Positions 1-8,858 of a DNA stretch of 64,000 nt are shown here, piece after piece; positions within the stretch are counted from its first letter, which is position 1, and every line of letters begins with the position of its first letter. The position numbers and the translations under genes are program-made. The notes below the pieces were generated by a model, which saw nothing but the letters and a program-made list of their open reading frames with translations, was not told where the DNA came from and did not search any database. Source of the stretch: Marinimicrobium agarilyticum DSM 16975 (lineage in GTDB: Bacteria > Pseudomonadota > Gammaproteobacteria > Pseudomonadales > Cellvibrionaceae); contig NZ_AUHU01000003.1 in assembly GCF_000423345.1 (NCBI RefSeq), positions 496,001 to 560,000 of the forward strand. Direction: 5' to 3'.

Positions 1-1842
1 AGGTGTACCCGGAACCTGCTCATGGTTGCCCGAAACCTGTTTGGTTCCGTTCAAGTAGCTCGCGGTGAGGTTGGTTTTGCGTTTGAGCAACGCCTTGGGG
101 GTGCCGAAGAATTCGATGTGGCCGCCATTGCGGCCGGGGCCCGGGCCGATGTCGAGGATTCGGTCGGCGGCCAGGATCACTTGGGGGTCGTGTTCGACCA
201 CGAGGAGTGAGTTTCCGGCGTCGCGTAGGCGGTGGAGGACTTTGACCAACCGCTCGATGTCCCTTGGGTGGAGGCCGGTGCTGGGTTCGTCCAGGACGAA
301 CAGGGTGTTGACCAGGGAGGTGCCGAGGGCGGTGGTGAGGTTGATGCGCTGGACTTCGCCGCCGCTCAGGGTGCGGGATTGGCGGTCCAGGGTGAGGTAG
401 TCCAGGCCGACTTCGCACAGGTAGCCCAGGCGCGCGCGGATTTCTTCCAGCAGTAGCTGGGTGGGTTCATCCGCCCGGCTGTTCAATTGTTCGAAGAAAT
501 CGCCGCAGCGGGCGAGGGGCAGTTGCATCACGTCGGCGATGTTCAGCCCCGGCAGTTGGTTGAACTGGGCGGGCGATAGGGTGCTGCCCTTGGGCACGAA
601 ACGGTGGCGCCCGTTCAGGGCCTGCTCGGCCGCCTCGCGGGAGCCGACGCGCCACCAGAGTGAGCCGGGCTTCAGGCGGGCGCCGCCGCAGTCCTGGCAG
701 GGGGTGTAGGCGCGGTATTTGGACAGTAGCACCCGGATGTGCATTTTGTAGGACTTGCTTTCCAGCCAGTCAAAGAACTCCCGTACGCCGTACCAGACGC
801 CTTTGTCCCAGCCTCCTTCGCCCTGGAGAACCCACTGTTTCTGGTCTTCCGTGAGGTCGGCCCAGGGCTTGGTGATGGGGATGCCGCGCTTTTTGGCAAA
901 GCGGATCAGGTCCCGCTGGACTTCGTTGAAGGATGGCGTCTGGATCGGTTTGATGGCGCCGTCTTTGAGGCTCTTGCGATCATCGGGAATGACCAGTCCG
1001 TAGTCCACGCCGATGATGCGTCCAAAGCCCCGGCAGCTCTCGCAGGCGCCCAGCGGCGAGTTGAAGGAGAATTGGCTCGGGGTCGGCTCCGGGTAGTCGA
1101 TGTCGCAGCTCGGGCAGTGGTGGTGGCTGGAAAAGCGCACCGGTGTGCCCGCCTCGCGATTGTCGTCCAGCGGGTAAAGCAACACGTGGCCCTTGCCGAA
1201 GTGCAGGGCGGTTTCCACCGCCTCAGTCAGGCGGCTGCGGTTCTCAGCGGTGAGCTTCAGTCGGTCCTGCACCACTTCGGCCCGGTTGCCGTCGCGCCGG
1301 TGCAGGCGGGCGTAGCCCTGCTGGTTGAGCAGTTGCAGCACCTCATCCTCACTGAGCTTTTCCGGGACGTTGATGGGCAGGCAGATCATCAGGCGCTGGC
1401 CCTTGGGCCAGTCCCGGTACAGGGCTTCCACGATGCTCTGCGGGGTGTCCTTGATCACTTCCCGGCCGCAGCCCTGGCAGTACAGGTGCGCGAGCCGGGC
1501 GAACAGTAGCTTGAGGTAGTCGTTCAGCTCGGTCATGGTGCCCACGGTGGAGCGGGAGGTGCGCACCGTGTTGCTTTGCTCAATGGCGATGGCCGGCGGA
1601 ATGCCGTCAATGCTGTCCACGGCGGGCTTGTCCATCCGATCCAGAAACTGGCGGGCGTAGGCGGAGAAGGTCTCCACGTAACGGCGCTGGCCTTCGGCGT
1701 AAATGGTATCGAACGCCAGAGTGGACTTGCCCGAGCCACTGACGCCGGTGACCACCACCATTTCCCCCAGGGGGATGTCCAGGTCCAGGTTCTTGAGGTT
1801 GTTCTGCCGCGCGCCGCGCACGGTGATGACTTCATGAGGCAT
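1..1842 (-). CDS. UvrA-family ABC ATPase, truncated by window edge
   Basis: UvrA-family DNA-damage-recognition ATPase. The reading frame starts at the ATG at 1842 and runs open for 614 codons off the left edge. Visible in order: Walker A (GVSGSGKST, residues 33-41), the UvrA motif following it ([14 protein letters not shown]), zinc-finger cysteine pairs CPSC and CESC near residues 245 and 265, a [12 protein letters not shown] element, ABC signature LSGGE near residue 490, Walker B/Q region [13 protein letters not shown] and the VVEHD switch. This covers the first nucleotide-binding half only. In UvrA the second half normally follows and would lie outside the window. The segment between the zinc finger and the CQDC element differs from what I know of canonical E. 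coli UvrA, so this may be a UvrA paralogue, possibly one of the long tandem type, rather than the housekeeping copy. I give no symbol for that reason. No LexA box is evident upstream. Confidence 0.9.
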   Translation of the reverse strand, partial: MPHEVITVRGARQNNLKNLDLDIPLGEMVVVTGVSGSGKSTLAFDTIYAEGQRRYVETFSAYARQFLDRMDKPAVDSIDGIPPAIAIEQSNTVRTSRSTVGTMTELNDYLKLLFARLAHLYCQGCGREVIKDTPQSIVEALYRDWPKGQRLMICLPINVPEKLSEDEVLQLLNQQGYARLHRRDGNRAEVVQDRLKLTAENRSRLTEAVETALHFGKGHVLLYPLDDNREAGTPVRFSSHHHCPSCDIDYPEPTPSQFSFNSPLGACESCRGFGRIIGVDYGLVIPDDRKSLKDGAIKPIQTPSFNEVQRDLIRFAKKRGIPITKPWADLTEDQKQWVLQGEGGWDKGVWYGVREFFDWLESKSYKMHIRVLLSKYRAYTPCQDCGGARLKPGSLWWRVGSREAAEQALNGRHRFVPKGSTLSPAQFNQLPGLNIADVMQLPLARCGDFFEQLNSRADEPTQLLLEEIRARLGYLCEVGLDYLTLDRQSRTLSGGEVQRINLTTALGTSLVNTLFVLDEPSTGLHPRDIERLVKVLHRLRDAGNSLLVVEHDPQVILAADRILDIGPGPGRNGGHIEFFGTPKALLKRKTNLTASYLNGTKQVSGNHEQVPGTP

Positions 1843-2011
1843 AGAGGCTGCTGCGTCCGGTGTTGGAGGCTGATAGAGGCTCCCTAATATACGGGAGTTG
1901 GTCAGTACGACCAAGGCGGCCGGAAGGATGACCGGCCCTGTGTTATAGTCACAATGTAACTAAGGCGGCCTCGACGCCGCCGTTCACTCAGAATAATCAG
2001 AGGATTCCGTT

Positions 2012-3958
2012 ATGTGGCTGACCGGTCCCAGAGCGTTGCGTTCACTCGGCGCGTTTGCGCTGCTTTTTCTATTGGTGCTGACCGGCTGCGCCATGCCTTC
2101 CGGTAAGCCGGACGAGGCCAGCGTGCGCACCTGGGAAATGCAGCAACTGGTTTTCCACGCCGAGAACCCCTACAACAACCCCTACACCGAGGTGGATGTC
2201 TGGGTGCGCCTCACAGGCCCGGATTTCGACAAGCGGGTGTACGGTTTCTGGGATGGTGGCAATCGCTTTGTGGTGCGTTTAGTGGCCACAGCGCCAGGTG
2301 AGTGGTCCTGGGAGTTGGGCTCCAACCAGCCGCAAGACGCCGGGCTGACTGACCGCCGCGGGCACTTTACCGCCGCAGGCTGGAGCGAGGCGGAAAAACA
2401 GGAGAACCCCAATCGCCGCGGTTTCGTGCGCGTCAGCGAGAACGGTCATGCGCTGGAATACGCCGATGGCACGCCCTTCTTTATGGTGGGGGACACCTGG
2501 CTGGCCGGCTCCACCTGGCGTCTGCCGTTCCGTGACGCCATCACCTCTGATGGCTATGTGCCGGGCCCCGGTATTGGCTTTGAAGATGCGGTGAACTATC
2601 GCAAGAACCAGGGCTTCAACTCCGTCAGTATGATTTCCGCTTTTCCGAACTGGGAGGCGGATATGAACCCCAGCACCTATGCCGATGAAAACGGCATCTA
2701 CCTGCGTAACGCCTGGGAAAAGTTCGGGTATGACGTGTCCGACGAGCAGGGCACCGATGCCTCGGGTGGCGACAGTTACTGGGGGACCTTCACCGCCAAA
2801 AATATGCGCGACGAGTATGGTCACTTGCCGTTTGTGCCTTCCGAGGTCCATGAGGGGGTATCAAATTTTAACCGCCCGCAGCCGGAATACTTTCAGAGCC
2901 TGGACCGGAAAATGGCGCACCTGTCCAAGGAGGGTTTCGTTCCCCTGTTGGAAACCGTGCGCCGGGATGTCGGGCCCTCCTGGGATGCCTATTTTGATTT
3001 CAAGGAAAGCTTTGCCCGCTTCGCCCAATACTTGATCGCCCGCTACGGCGCCTACAATTTTGTCTTCAGCGGCATACACCTGGATTGGGTGCCGGAGGAT
3101 TTCAGCCTGACCGCCGAGCAGTTCAATGAAGCGCTGACTTACCACCTGGACACCTACGGGCCTCCGCCATTTGGCCAGCCGCACACGGTGTTGATCGATC
3201 GGGCCACCCATACGACCCTGGGTTCCGGCGATGAAGTGCCCTGGCTGGATATGCACAGCGTGGGCAACAAGCCGCGGGATCATCGAGTGGGTGAAAACCT
3301 GGAAGCGCAATTCTTTCTGGAAGATCCGCCCAAGCCGACCATCAACTTTGAACCCTATTACACGGGTTGGCTACACGAGATCAATAAGCCCGGCGGCGAA
3401 GAGCCCCCGCCCAACTCGCGGCGCGATAATTACTTCGCCCGGGCGCAAATGTACGGGTCCGTCTTATCCGGTGGTCTCGCCGGGCATGTGCATGGCACCG
3501 CCGCCTATGACATGACCAGCACCGGTGAGCCCGCCGGCGCCCGGCCCCATATTTGGGATGCGTTGCGTTACGAGTCGGCGAACTACATGCAGCACCTGGA
3601 ATCCTTCGTTCTGTCCGAGGGAAAACGCTACCAGAATCTGATACCCGCCACCGACGACATAACACCACGCAAGGCGCCCAATGCACCTGAAGATGGGCTC
3701 GATGGCTGGTCTTACATGATGCGCACCGCCGAGGCGGATTTGGCGCTGCTGTATTTTGAGAACGCCTCGGTGGCGCCGCGACTCAGCGGGTTTGATCCGG
3801 AGGTTACCTATACCCTGCAATGGTTTGACCCGGTACATGGCCAGTGGCAAGAGCCGGTCACCGTGATAGCGAATGCGGATGGGGTGATAGAAGTCAACGT
3901 CTTTCCGGGCGGTCAACCCCTGGCCAAGCGGGACTGGGCGGCAAAAATCATGAAGTAA
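2012..3958 (+). CDS. DUF5060/DUF4038 apiosidase-like lipoprotein
   Basis: Predicted outer-membrane or periplasmic glycoside hydrolase of 648 aa. A lipoprotein signal peptide ends in lipobox LTGC (Cys26). An Ig-like DUF5060 domain follows (about residues 40-140), then a TIM-barrel-like DUF4038 domain (about 150-540, beginning at the YADGTPFFMVGDTWLAG segment) and a small C-terminal beta domain (about 560-648, LQWFDPVHGQWQEPV). DUF4038 is the domain of GH140 apiosidases, which release apiose from rhamnogalacturonan II. A related specificity fits the neighbouring pectate lyases, but the exact substrate is inference. AGAGGA lies about 9 bases before the ATG. A small GC-rich hairpin (arms 1964-1969 and 1976-1981) lies in the 5' leader. 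The gene converges on the PL10 gene at 4010 with a shared hairpin between them. Confidence 0.85.
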   Translation: MWLTGPRALRSLGAFALLFLLVLTGCAMPSGKPDEASVRTWEMQQLVFHAENPYNNPYTEVDVWVRLTGPDFDKRVYGFWDGGNRFVVRLVATAPGEWSWELGSNQPQDAGLTDRRGHFTAAGWSEAEKQENPNRRGFVRVSENGHALEYADGTPFFMVGDTWLAGSTWRLPFRDAITSDGYVPGPGIGFEDAVNYRKNQGFNSVSMISAFPNWEADMNPSTYADENGIYLRNAWEKFGYDVSDEQGTDASGGDSYWGTFTAKNMRDEYGHLPFVPSEVHEGVSNFNRPQPEYFQSLDRKMAHLSKEGFVPLLETVRRDVGPSWDAYFDFKESFARFAQYLIARYGAYNFVFSGIHLDWVPEDFSLTAEQFNEALTYHLDTYGPPPFGQPHTVLIDRATHTTLGSGDEVPWLDMHSVGNKPRDHRVGENLEAQFFLEDPPKPTINFEPYYTGWLHEINKPGGEEPPPNSRRDNYFARAQMYGSVLSGGLAGHVHGTAAYDMTSTGEPAGARPHIWDALRYESANYMQHLESFVLSEGKRYQNLIPATDDITPRKAPNAPEDGLDGWSYMMRTAEADLALLYFENASVAPRLSGFDPEVTYTLQWFDPVHGQWQEPVTVIANADGVIEVNVFPGGQPLAKRDWAAKIMK

Positions 3959-3963
3959 AAAAG

Positions 3964-3987
3964 CGGGTCGGGGGACACCCCGACCCG
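3964..3987 (-). terminator. Terminator hairpin between convergent genes
   Basis: A perfect 10-bp stem (CGGGTCGGGG at 3964-3973 with CCCCGACCCG at 3978-3987) and GACA loop. On the minus strand it is followed by a T-run (AAAAAA on plus at 3957-3962), so it should terminate the pectate lyase transcript. It lies 6 bases after the stop codon of the convergent plus-strand gene and may act on both. Confidence 0.8.
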
Positions 3988-4009
3988 GTGGTACTTTACT
4001 TGGCGCCCT

Positions 4010-5560
4010 CTAATAGCCGACGCGCTCGGCGTAGGCAATAATTTTCTCGCCGTAGTCACCGCCCCAGCTGTAGCCGTTGCGACGCTCGGCTGAAATTTCC
4101 ATGATGTCGTAATACTTCCCGCCGTCCCGGTCGCTGAAGAAACCTTCGTTCGTTTGAAGATCGTAAAAGCGATACCACATCCGGTCGCCTTCACTGTAGA
4201 CGATTTTCTCCTCGACCGATTTGTTGTACGTGTGATCCGCCAGATAGGTGTCCGGACTGCGGAACCAGGCGATACCGGCATGCACCGCGGCCTTGACCTC
4301 GGGCGTCTGCGGCTGGGTCATCAGGAACGCAATGATTTCCACCGACTCACTGCCGCTGAGGGATTCAAGCTCATAGGCCCGGGCCGCTTTCGGCAGGTAG
4401 TCGTCCTTGCCGTGCTGGGCGCACCAGACGGTCAAATCCCCGTCCTGCTCCCATTGGGCTTTGAGGATGTACTCGACGCCGTGGTCGATGGCCTGCTTCA
4501 TCTGGGCCCGATCGGTGTCGTCGAAAATATCGGTGTCGAACGGTGCGTTTTCCAGGTGTGCGTGATACAGCGCAGTGAGCACGCGGGTCATGGCATTGTC
4601 ATTGAAGGTGACGTGATCGGAGTAGCCCCCGCGCAGGGGATAATACTGGGGCCAACCGCCGGCGTCGTATTGGGCTTCGAGCAGGTAGTCCATGGCCTTG
4701 CGCACCGCATCGCGGTATTTGGTATCGCCGGTCTCGTTGTAGACCTCAGCCAGGTAGATCATTTCCGTCACCGTCGCGCCGTTGTCGATAGTGCCCAGGT
4801 CATTGCCGCCGGTACCCATGGAGTCGTAGGACTGGTTTTTGGGCCAGCCACCGTGATCGTATTGGTAAGACAGAACGATATCGGCCTTGCTGTCGCTCCA
4901 GGCGTTTCGGGCCGAATTGAAACGGCTGTGAACCGGGTTGCCGCTCTGGTCCAGCATCAGGCCGTCGCCTCCGCTGCTCGCGTCGCAGTCCACGGCGGAA
5001 GGGTTGTTGCCGACGATGGTCAGAGAGTCGACATTGGGCAGCCCTTCCGAGCTGCTGGCCACAAGGCGGATGTCATTGTTGCCCGCCGTAAGGGCGACGG
5101 TGGCGGTGGCGGAGGTCCAGGCGGTCCAGGCGCCCGTGGTGGGGAAATCAATACTGCTCTCGGTGCTCTCGTTGACCTCAACGTCAGCCGGTCGTGGATT
5201 GACGGAAGCGTAGCGAACCTCCAGCGTGTACTGTCCGTCCTCGGGAACGCTCACCCGATAGGATATTGCACCGCCCGTGATATTGTCAGTGTTGGCGAAG
5301 CCGGTGCCGTTGAAGCCCTCATTGTCACTATCAATGGTGCCATCAAGGTGACAGAAACCCGCGTCGAATTCTTCAATGGTGACGCTGGTCCCATCCCCGG
5401 TGCTGGGCGCACTTGAACTGCTCAACGACGAGCTGGAACTGCTGGACTCATCATTGGCGCTGGATGAGGATGAAGTATTTTCTGAGGGCGAGTCTGAGCC
5501 GCCACACGCGACCAGCAAGCTGCCGATCGCCGCGTACAGGGCGAGGTTAGGGATTTTCAT
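4010..5560 (-). CDS. Lipid-anchored pectate lyase: CBM35-like + PL10
   Basis: Polygalacturonate lyase of 516 aa that should cleave homogalacturonan by beta-elimination at the cell surface. I chose the ATG at 5560 over an upstream start at 5668 because it begins a lipoprotein signal peptide with lipobox LVAC (Cys19). A Ser-rich linker follows (about 24-52), then a CBM35/CBM6-like beta-sandwich (about 58-185, with GFANTDN and LEVRYAS), then a PL10 catalytic domain to the C-terminus (YDHGGWPKNQ, GTIDNGATVTEM, GGYSDHVTFNDNAM, EEKIVYSEGDRMWYRFYDL). PL10 is the family of Cellvibrio Pel10A. The CBM and catalytic domains are very similar to those of the next gene, which points to tandem duplication. 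This copy has exchanged the CBM2 and export signal for a lipid anchor. Confidence 0.92.
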   Translation of the reverse strand: MKIPNLALYAAIGSLLVACGGSDSPSENTSSSSSANDESSSSSSSLSSSSAPSTGDGTSVTIEEFDAGFCHLDGTIDSDNEGFNGTGFANTDNITGGAISYRVSVPEDGQYTLEVRYASVNPRPADVEVNESTESSIDFPTTGAWTAWTSATATVALTAGNNDIRLVASSSEGLPNVDSLTIVGNNPSAVDCDASSGGDGLMLDQSGNPVHSRFNSARNAWSDSKADIVLSYQYDHGGWPKNQSYDSMGTGGNDLGTIDNGATVTEMIYLAEVYNETGDTKYRDAVRKAMDYLLEAQYDAGGWPQYYPLRGGYSDHVTFNDNAMTRVLTALYHAHLENAPFDTDIFDDTDRAQMKQAIDHGVEYILKAQWEQDGDLTVWCAQHGKDDYLPKAARAYELESLSGSESVEIIAFLMTQPQTPEVKAAVHAGIAWFRSPDTYLADHTYNKSVEEKIVYSEGDRMWYRFYDLQTNEGFFSDRDGGKYYDIMEISAERRNGYSWGGDYGEKIIAYAERVGY

Positions 5561-5660
5561 GGTTGATGATTCTCTCTTTTTTATCGGTTTGTGATGATGT
5601 TCGACGCTTACTCTCGGAGCGCCATGGTTATTATCATTGTCGCAGGCATTATTGCCCGTC

Positions 5661-5684
5661 GTTGTCATTTTGAGACAACAATAT
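5661..5684 (-). promoter_or_regulatory. Inverted repeat and shared motif upstream of PL10 gene
   Basis: GTTGTC (5661-5666) and GACAAC (5674-5679) form an inverted repeat with 7-base spacing. It overlaps the element CAACAATAT (5676-5684), about 120 bases upstream of the ATG. The same nonamer occurs at 7835-7843 upstream of the paralogous PL10 gene. It could be a promoter or operator element, or simply residual similarity from duplication. Confidence 0.3.
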
Positions 5685-5773
5685 GAGAGTTTTTTAATGA
5701 ACCGTCAAGGATGACGGTGTAGGGGAGTCGTGCGGTGTTGAGCCCTTTCGTCACGAATGCAGGGCGAAGGGAG

Positions 5774-5804
5774 CGCTGCCGAGAGCCTTGGGCTCTCGGC
5801 AGCG
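5774..5804 (-). terminator. Strong hairpin after PL10 gene
   Basis: A 14-bp perfect stem (5774-5787 with 5791-5804) and 3-base loop TTG lie just beyond the stop codon of the second PL10 gene. No T-run follows on the minus strand, so it may act as a transcript-stabilising 3' hairpin or a non-canonical terminator. Confidence 0.65.
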
Positions 5805-5811
5805 TGAGGAG

Positions 5812-7701
5812 CTAGTACCCTACGCTTTGCGCGTAGGAGATGATGTCTTCACCATAATCGCCACCCCAGCTGTAGCCGTTGCGGCGTTCTTCGGAAATTT
5901 CCATAATGTCGTATACCTTGCGGCTGTCCCGGTCACTGAAAAAGCCACGGTTGGTGTACAAGTCATAGAAGCGATACCACATCCGGTCGCCTTCGCTGTA
6001 GACGATTTTCTCCTCGACGGAACTGTCGTAGGTATGGTTGTCGAGGTAGGTGTCGGGGCTTCGGAACCAGTCGACCGCCGCCCGAACGGCGGCTTCAATT
6101 TGCGGCGTTTGGGGTTGGGTCATCAGAAACCCGATCACTTCCACTGACTCACTGCCACTTAACGATTTCAGCTCATAGGCGCGCGCCATCTTGGGTTCAT
6201 AGTCGTCTTTCCCATGTTGAGCGCACCAGGCCGTCAGGGTTCCGTTTTGTACCCACTGGGCGTTGAGGATGTAGTCCACGCCCTGGTCGATGGCCTGCCG
6301 CATTTGCGCTCGATCGTTTTCACTGAAGATGTCGGTGTCAAAGGGTGCACTTTGCTGGTTGGCATGGTGCAGTACGGTCAGCACGCTGGACATGGCATTG
6401 TCGTTGAAGGTGACGTGATCCGAGTAGCCTCCGCGCAGTGGGTAAAACTGCGGCCAGCCACCCGTGTCGTATTGGGCCTCAAGCAAATAGTCCATGGCTC
6501 TGCGCACCGCGTTGCGGTAGCGGGTATCGCCGGTATCCCGATAGACTTGGGCCAGGTAAACCATTTCCGTGACGGTGGCGCCGTTGTCGATGGTGCCCAA
6601 GCCGTCACCACCATCGCCCATGGAGTCGTACTCCTGGTTCTTGGGCCAGCCGCCGTTGTCATACTGGTGGGAAAGAATGATGTCTGCTTTGCTCTGATCC
6701 CATTCGGTGCGGGCACTTTCGAAGCGGTCGTGGACCGGGTTGCCCTCTTGTGAAAGGAGTGGGGCGTTATCTGCGCTACTGCTACTGGAGGAGCTACTCT
6801 GGTTGGAGCAATCCGCCGCGGTGGGGCTGTTCCCGACGACTGTCATTGCATCGATATTGGGCAAGCCATCACTGCTGGTGGCAACGACGCTGATGTAATT
6901 TTCCCCACCGTTCAAATTGACCGTGCTGGTGTCGACCGTCCAACTGGTCCAGCTACCGGTAGAGGGGAAGCTGAGGTTGGCCTCGTTCGAGCCGTTGACC
7001 ACGACAATGGCGGGTCTGTCGGTGGCAGAGGCATAGCGCAGTTCCAGAAGATAGCTACCATTGCTGGGGGCATTGACGCGGTAGCGAACGGCGCTGCCGT
7101 TGGCATTGTCGGTATTGGCAAAGCCCTCACCGGTAAAGCCGGCATTGTCATTGTCGACCGTTCCGTCGACGCCACAAAAACCGGTCTGGCTTTCCTGGAT
7201 CGTGATTTCTCCGCCGCTGGTCGAACTGGTGGAGGACTGGCTGCTCGAAGACGAGGTGGTGCTTGTTGAAGAAGCGCTGGATGTCGACGAGGCGCTGCTG
7301 CTGGAGCTCGACGGAGGATTGTCGCCACAGATATCACCAGTCACCACCGGCGTCTCGGCCGTGCCGTTGGTGTTGACCTGAAAACCGAACGAGATGGACT
7401 GTCCGGGTGAAAGGGTGCCGTTCCAGCTGAGGTTTGAGGCTGAGTAAGGATTGCTTCCGCTGACATCGGCGTTCCAGCTGCTGGTGACCTCGTTGTTGTC
7501 ATACGTCCAGGAAACGTTCCACCCATCAATGGGGTCCGAACTCGTATTGGTGATGTCGATGGAGGCGGTGGCGCCACTGCCCCATTCGTTTTGTACTCGA
7601 TACTCACAGATAGCACTTTGAGCGTTGACACCTGAGGCCGCGAGAACGCCGGTTGCCATCATCGTTGACAAGGTGAGCAATTTTATCGTTGATAGTTGCA
7701 T
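5812..7701 (-). CDS. Secreted pectate lyase: CBM2 + CBM35-like + PL10
   Basis: Secreted 629-aa pectate lyase. Domains in order: Sec signal peptide (1-27, cleavage after VNA), CBM2 cellulose-binding module (about 29-127, CEYRVQNEWGSGATASIDI to VTGDIC, with the flanking Cys pair typical of CBM2), Ser/Thr linker (128-165), CBM35-like module (about 168-298), short poly-Ser linker (299-312) and PL10 catalytic domain (about 315-629). Its catalytic motifs are shared with the lipid-anchored paralogue at 4010. A CBM2 on a pectinase would hold the enzyme on cellulose while it removes nearby pectin. The long poly-Ser linkers are characteristic of Cellvibrio/Saccharophagus enzymes. Confidence 0.93.
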   Translation of the reverse strand: MQLSTIKLLTLSTMMATGVLAASGVNAQSAICEYRVQNEWGSGATASIDITNTSSDPIDGWNVSWTYDNNEVTSSWNADVSGSNPYSASNLSWNGTLSPGQSISFGFQVNTNGTAETPVVTGDICGDNPPSSSSSSASSTSSASSTSTTSSSSSQSSTSSTSGGEITIQESQTGFCGVDGTVDNDNAGFTGEGFANTDNANGSAVRYRVNAPSNGSYLLELRYASATDRPAIVVVNGSNEANLSFPSTGSWTSWTVDTSTVNLNGGENYISVVATSSDGLPNIDAMTVVGNSPTAADCSNQSSSSSSSSADNAPLLSQEGNPVHDRFESARTEWDQSKADIILSHQYDNGGWPKNQEYDSMGDGGDGLGTIDNGATVTEMVYLAQVYRDTGDTRYRNAVRRAMDYLLEAQYDTGGWPQFYPLRGGYSDHVTFNDNAMSSVLTVLHHANQQSAPFDTDIFSENDRAQMRQAIDQGVDYILNAQWVQNGTLTAWCAQHGKDDYEPKMARAYELKSLSGSESVEVIGFLMTQPQTPQIEAAVRAAVDWFRSPDTYLDNHTYDSSVEEKIVYSEGDRMWYRFYDLYTNRGFFSDRDSRKVYDIMEISEERRNGYSWGGDYGEDIISYAQSVGY

Positions 7702-8061
7702 TGAGGATCTCCGTTCTTTATTGCTATAGAAAACAAATTTTTTATTTCGTTTAATGACTACTGAAGCGACTGCTTAACCTCACTGGCTTCACGCATCCGA
7801 TAGTAGGCATGGAGATCCGCTGATTCAAATATGGCAACAATATTAAATGCAAAAATGAGACGTAAGTACGGAAATCAGGGATTGCCAGGGTAGAAGCCGG
7901 TTCCTCTTGGCCCGACCGGCGTAGGATTGAGCATTTTTGTTGACCAATGCGACAGGGTGCGTAGTCGGAAGGGTTGAGTGTGCTGACGTTATCCGCCATT
8001 ATCATTTTCTGATACGGGCCCTCTTCCGAGCGGGCAGATACAGCCAAAAAGGTCACTGACA
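7702..8061. other. Divergent intergenic region, PL10 gene and NYN gene
   Basis: These 360 bases contain no credible gene. They are AT-rich next to the PL10 gene, with an upstream CAACAATAT element at 7835-7843 shared with the other PL10 promoter. On the NYN side a ribosome binding site (AAAAAGG) precedes the ATG at 8062. I could not assign convincing -35/-10 pairs in either direction. Confidence 0.5.
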
Positions 8062-8814
8062 ATGGAAGAACGTAACAAGCTCGCGGTGTTGATTGACGCG
8101 GACAATATCAATGCCTCCATTTGTGAGGCCCTCGTGGGTGAGATCGCCAAGTATGGCGTCGCCAGTGTTAAAAGGGCCTATGGCGACTGGACGACAGACC
8201 AGCTCAAGCCCTGGAAGTCCGTATTGCACGAGTACGCCATTGGACCTATGCAGCAATTCAGTTACACCAAGGGAAAGAACTCCACGGACTCCTCCATGAT
8301 TATCGATGCCATGGACCTTCTCTATACCGAGCGATTCGATGGCTTCTGTCTCGTTACCAGCGATAGTGACTTTACCAAGTTGGCGACAAGAATTCGTGAA
8401 TCCGGTCTGCTGGTTTACGGTTTTGGCGAACAAAAAACGCCGGATTCGCTTCAGGCGGCCTGCGATAAATTTGTCTTTCTGGAAGCGTTGGCGTTACCGG
8501 AAGAAAAAGAAGGAGGGAGCGAGGGAAGCAGCAAGCCCACTCGTCGGAAAACCAAAAAGGAACTGAACCAGGATGCCAAGCTCGTAGGGTTGCTGCGTGG
8601 CGCGGTTGAGGCGGCGGCTGATGATGACGGTTGGGCGTCCATTGCCGCGGTCGGGTCCCATATCGCCAACCAGAGCTCTTTCGACTCGAGAAATTTCGGT
8701 TACAAAAAACTGAGCAAACTGATCGAAACGACTGAGCTGTTTGATATGGAAAAACGCAACGTCCGAGGGAACAATGCTTATGACCTGTATATTCGAGATA
8801 AGCGCACAATGTAG
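8062..8814 (+). CDS. NYN domain-LOTUS (OST-HTH) protein
   Basis: Predicted RNA-acting protein of 250 aa. The N-terminal NYN (PIN-like, LabA/DUF88) domain spans about 1-145 and shows the acidic residues expected for metal-dependent nuclease chemistry: VLIDADNIN near the start, DSSMIIDAMDLLY in the middle, and LVTSDSDFTKLATRIRESG. After a charged linker (about 150-172, KPTRRKTKKE) comes a winged-helix OST-HTH/LOTUS domain (about 173-245, LVGLLRGAVEAAADDDGWA to NAYDLYIRD). LOTUS domains bind RNA, so an RNA-targeting nuclease is the natural reading; the substrate is unknown. The gene stands alone between the PL10 gene (divergent) and the antiporter gene 44 bases downstream. Confidence 0.85.
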   Translation: MEERNKLAVLIDADNINASICEALVGEIAKYGVASVKRAYGDWTTDQLKPWKSVLHEYAIGPMQQFSYTKGKNSTDSSMIIDAMDLLYTERFDGFCLVTSDSDFTKLATRIRESGLLVYGFGEQKTPDSLQAACDKFVFLEALALPEEKEGGSEGSSKPTRRKTKKELNQDAKLVGLLRGAVEAAADDDGWASIAAVGSHIANQSSFDSRNFGYKKLSKLIETTELFDMEKRNVRGNNAYDLYIRDKRTM

Positions 8815-8858
8815 TTCACACTCGGGGGCAGAGAAAACTGAGAGGCGAAGCGCGTTCG

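Noticed and set aside
1939-1953. TGTGT-N5-TCACA resembling a CRP site upstream of the apiosidase-like gene
   Set aside because: Spacing is one base short and one half-site is imperfect; it overlaps a possible -10 by chance-like similarity only.
4154-5416. Open frame of 420 codons on the plus strand opposite the PL10 lipoprotein gene
   Set aside because: Shadow of a well-supported PL10 gene. The same low-complexity pattern recurs opposite the paralogue at 6214-6753.
7751-8062. 103-codon frame on the minus strand upstream of the PL10 gene
   Set aside because: It overlaps the divergent control region, has no ribosome binding site or family resemblance and has atypical composition.
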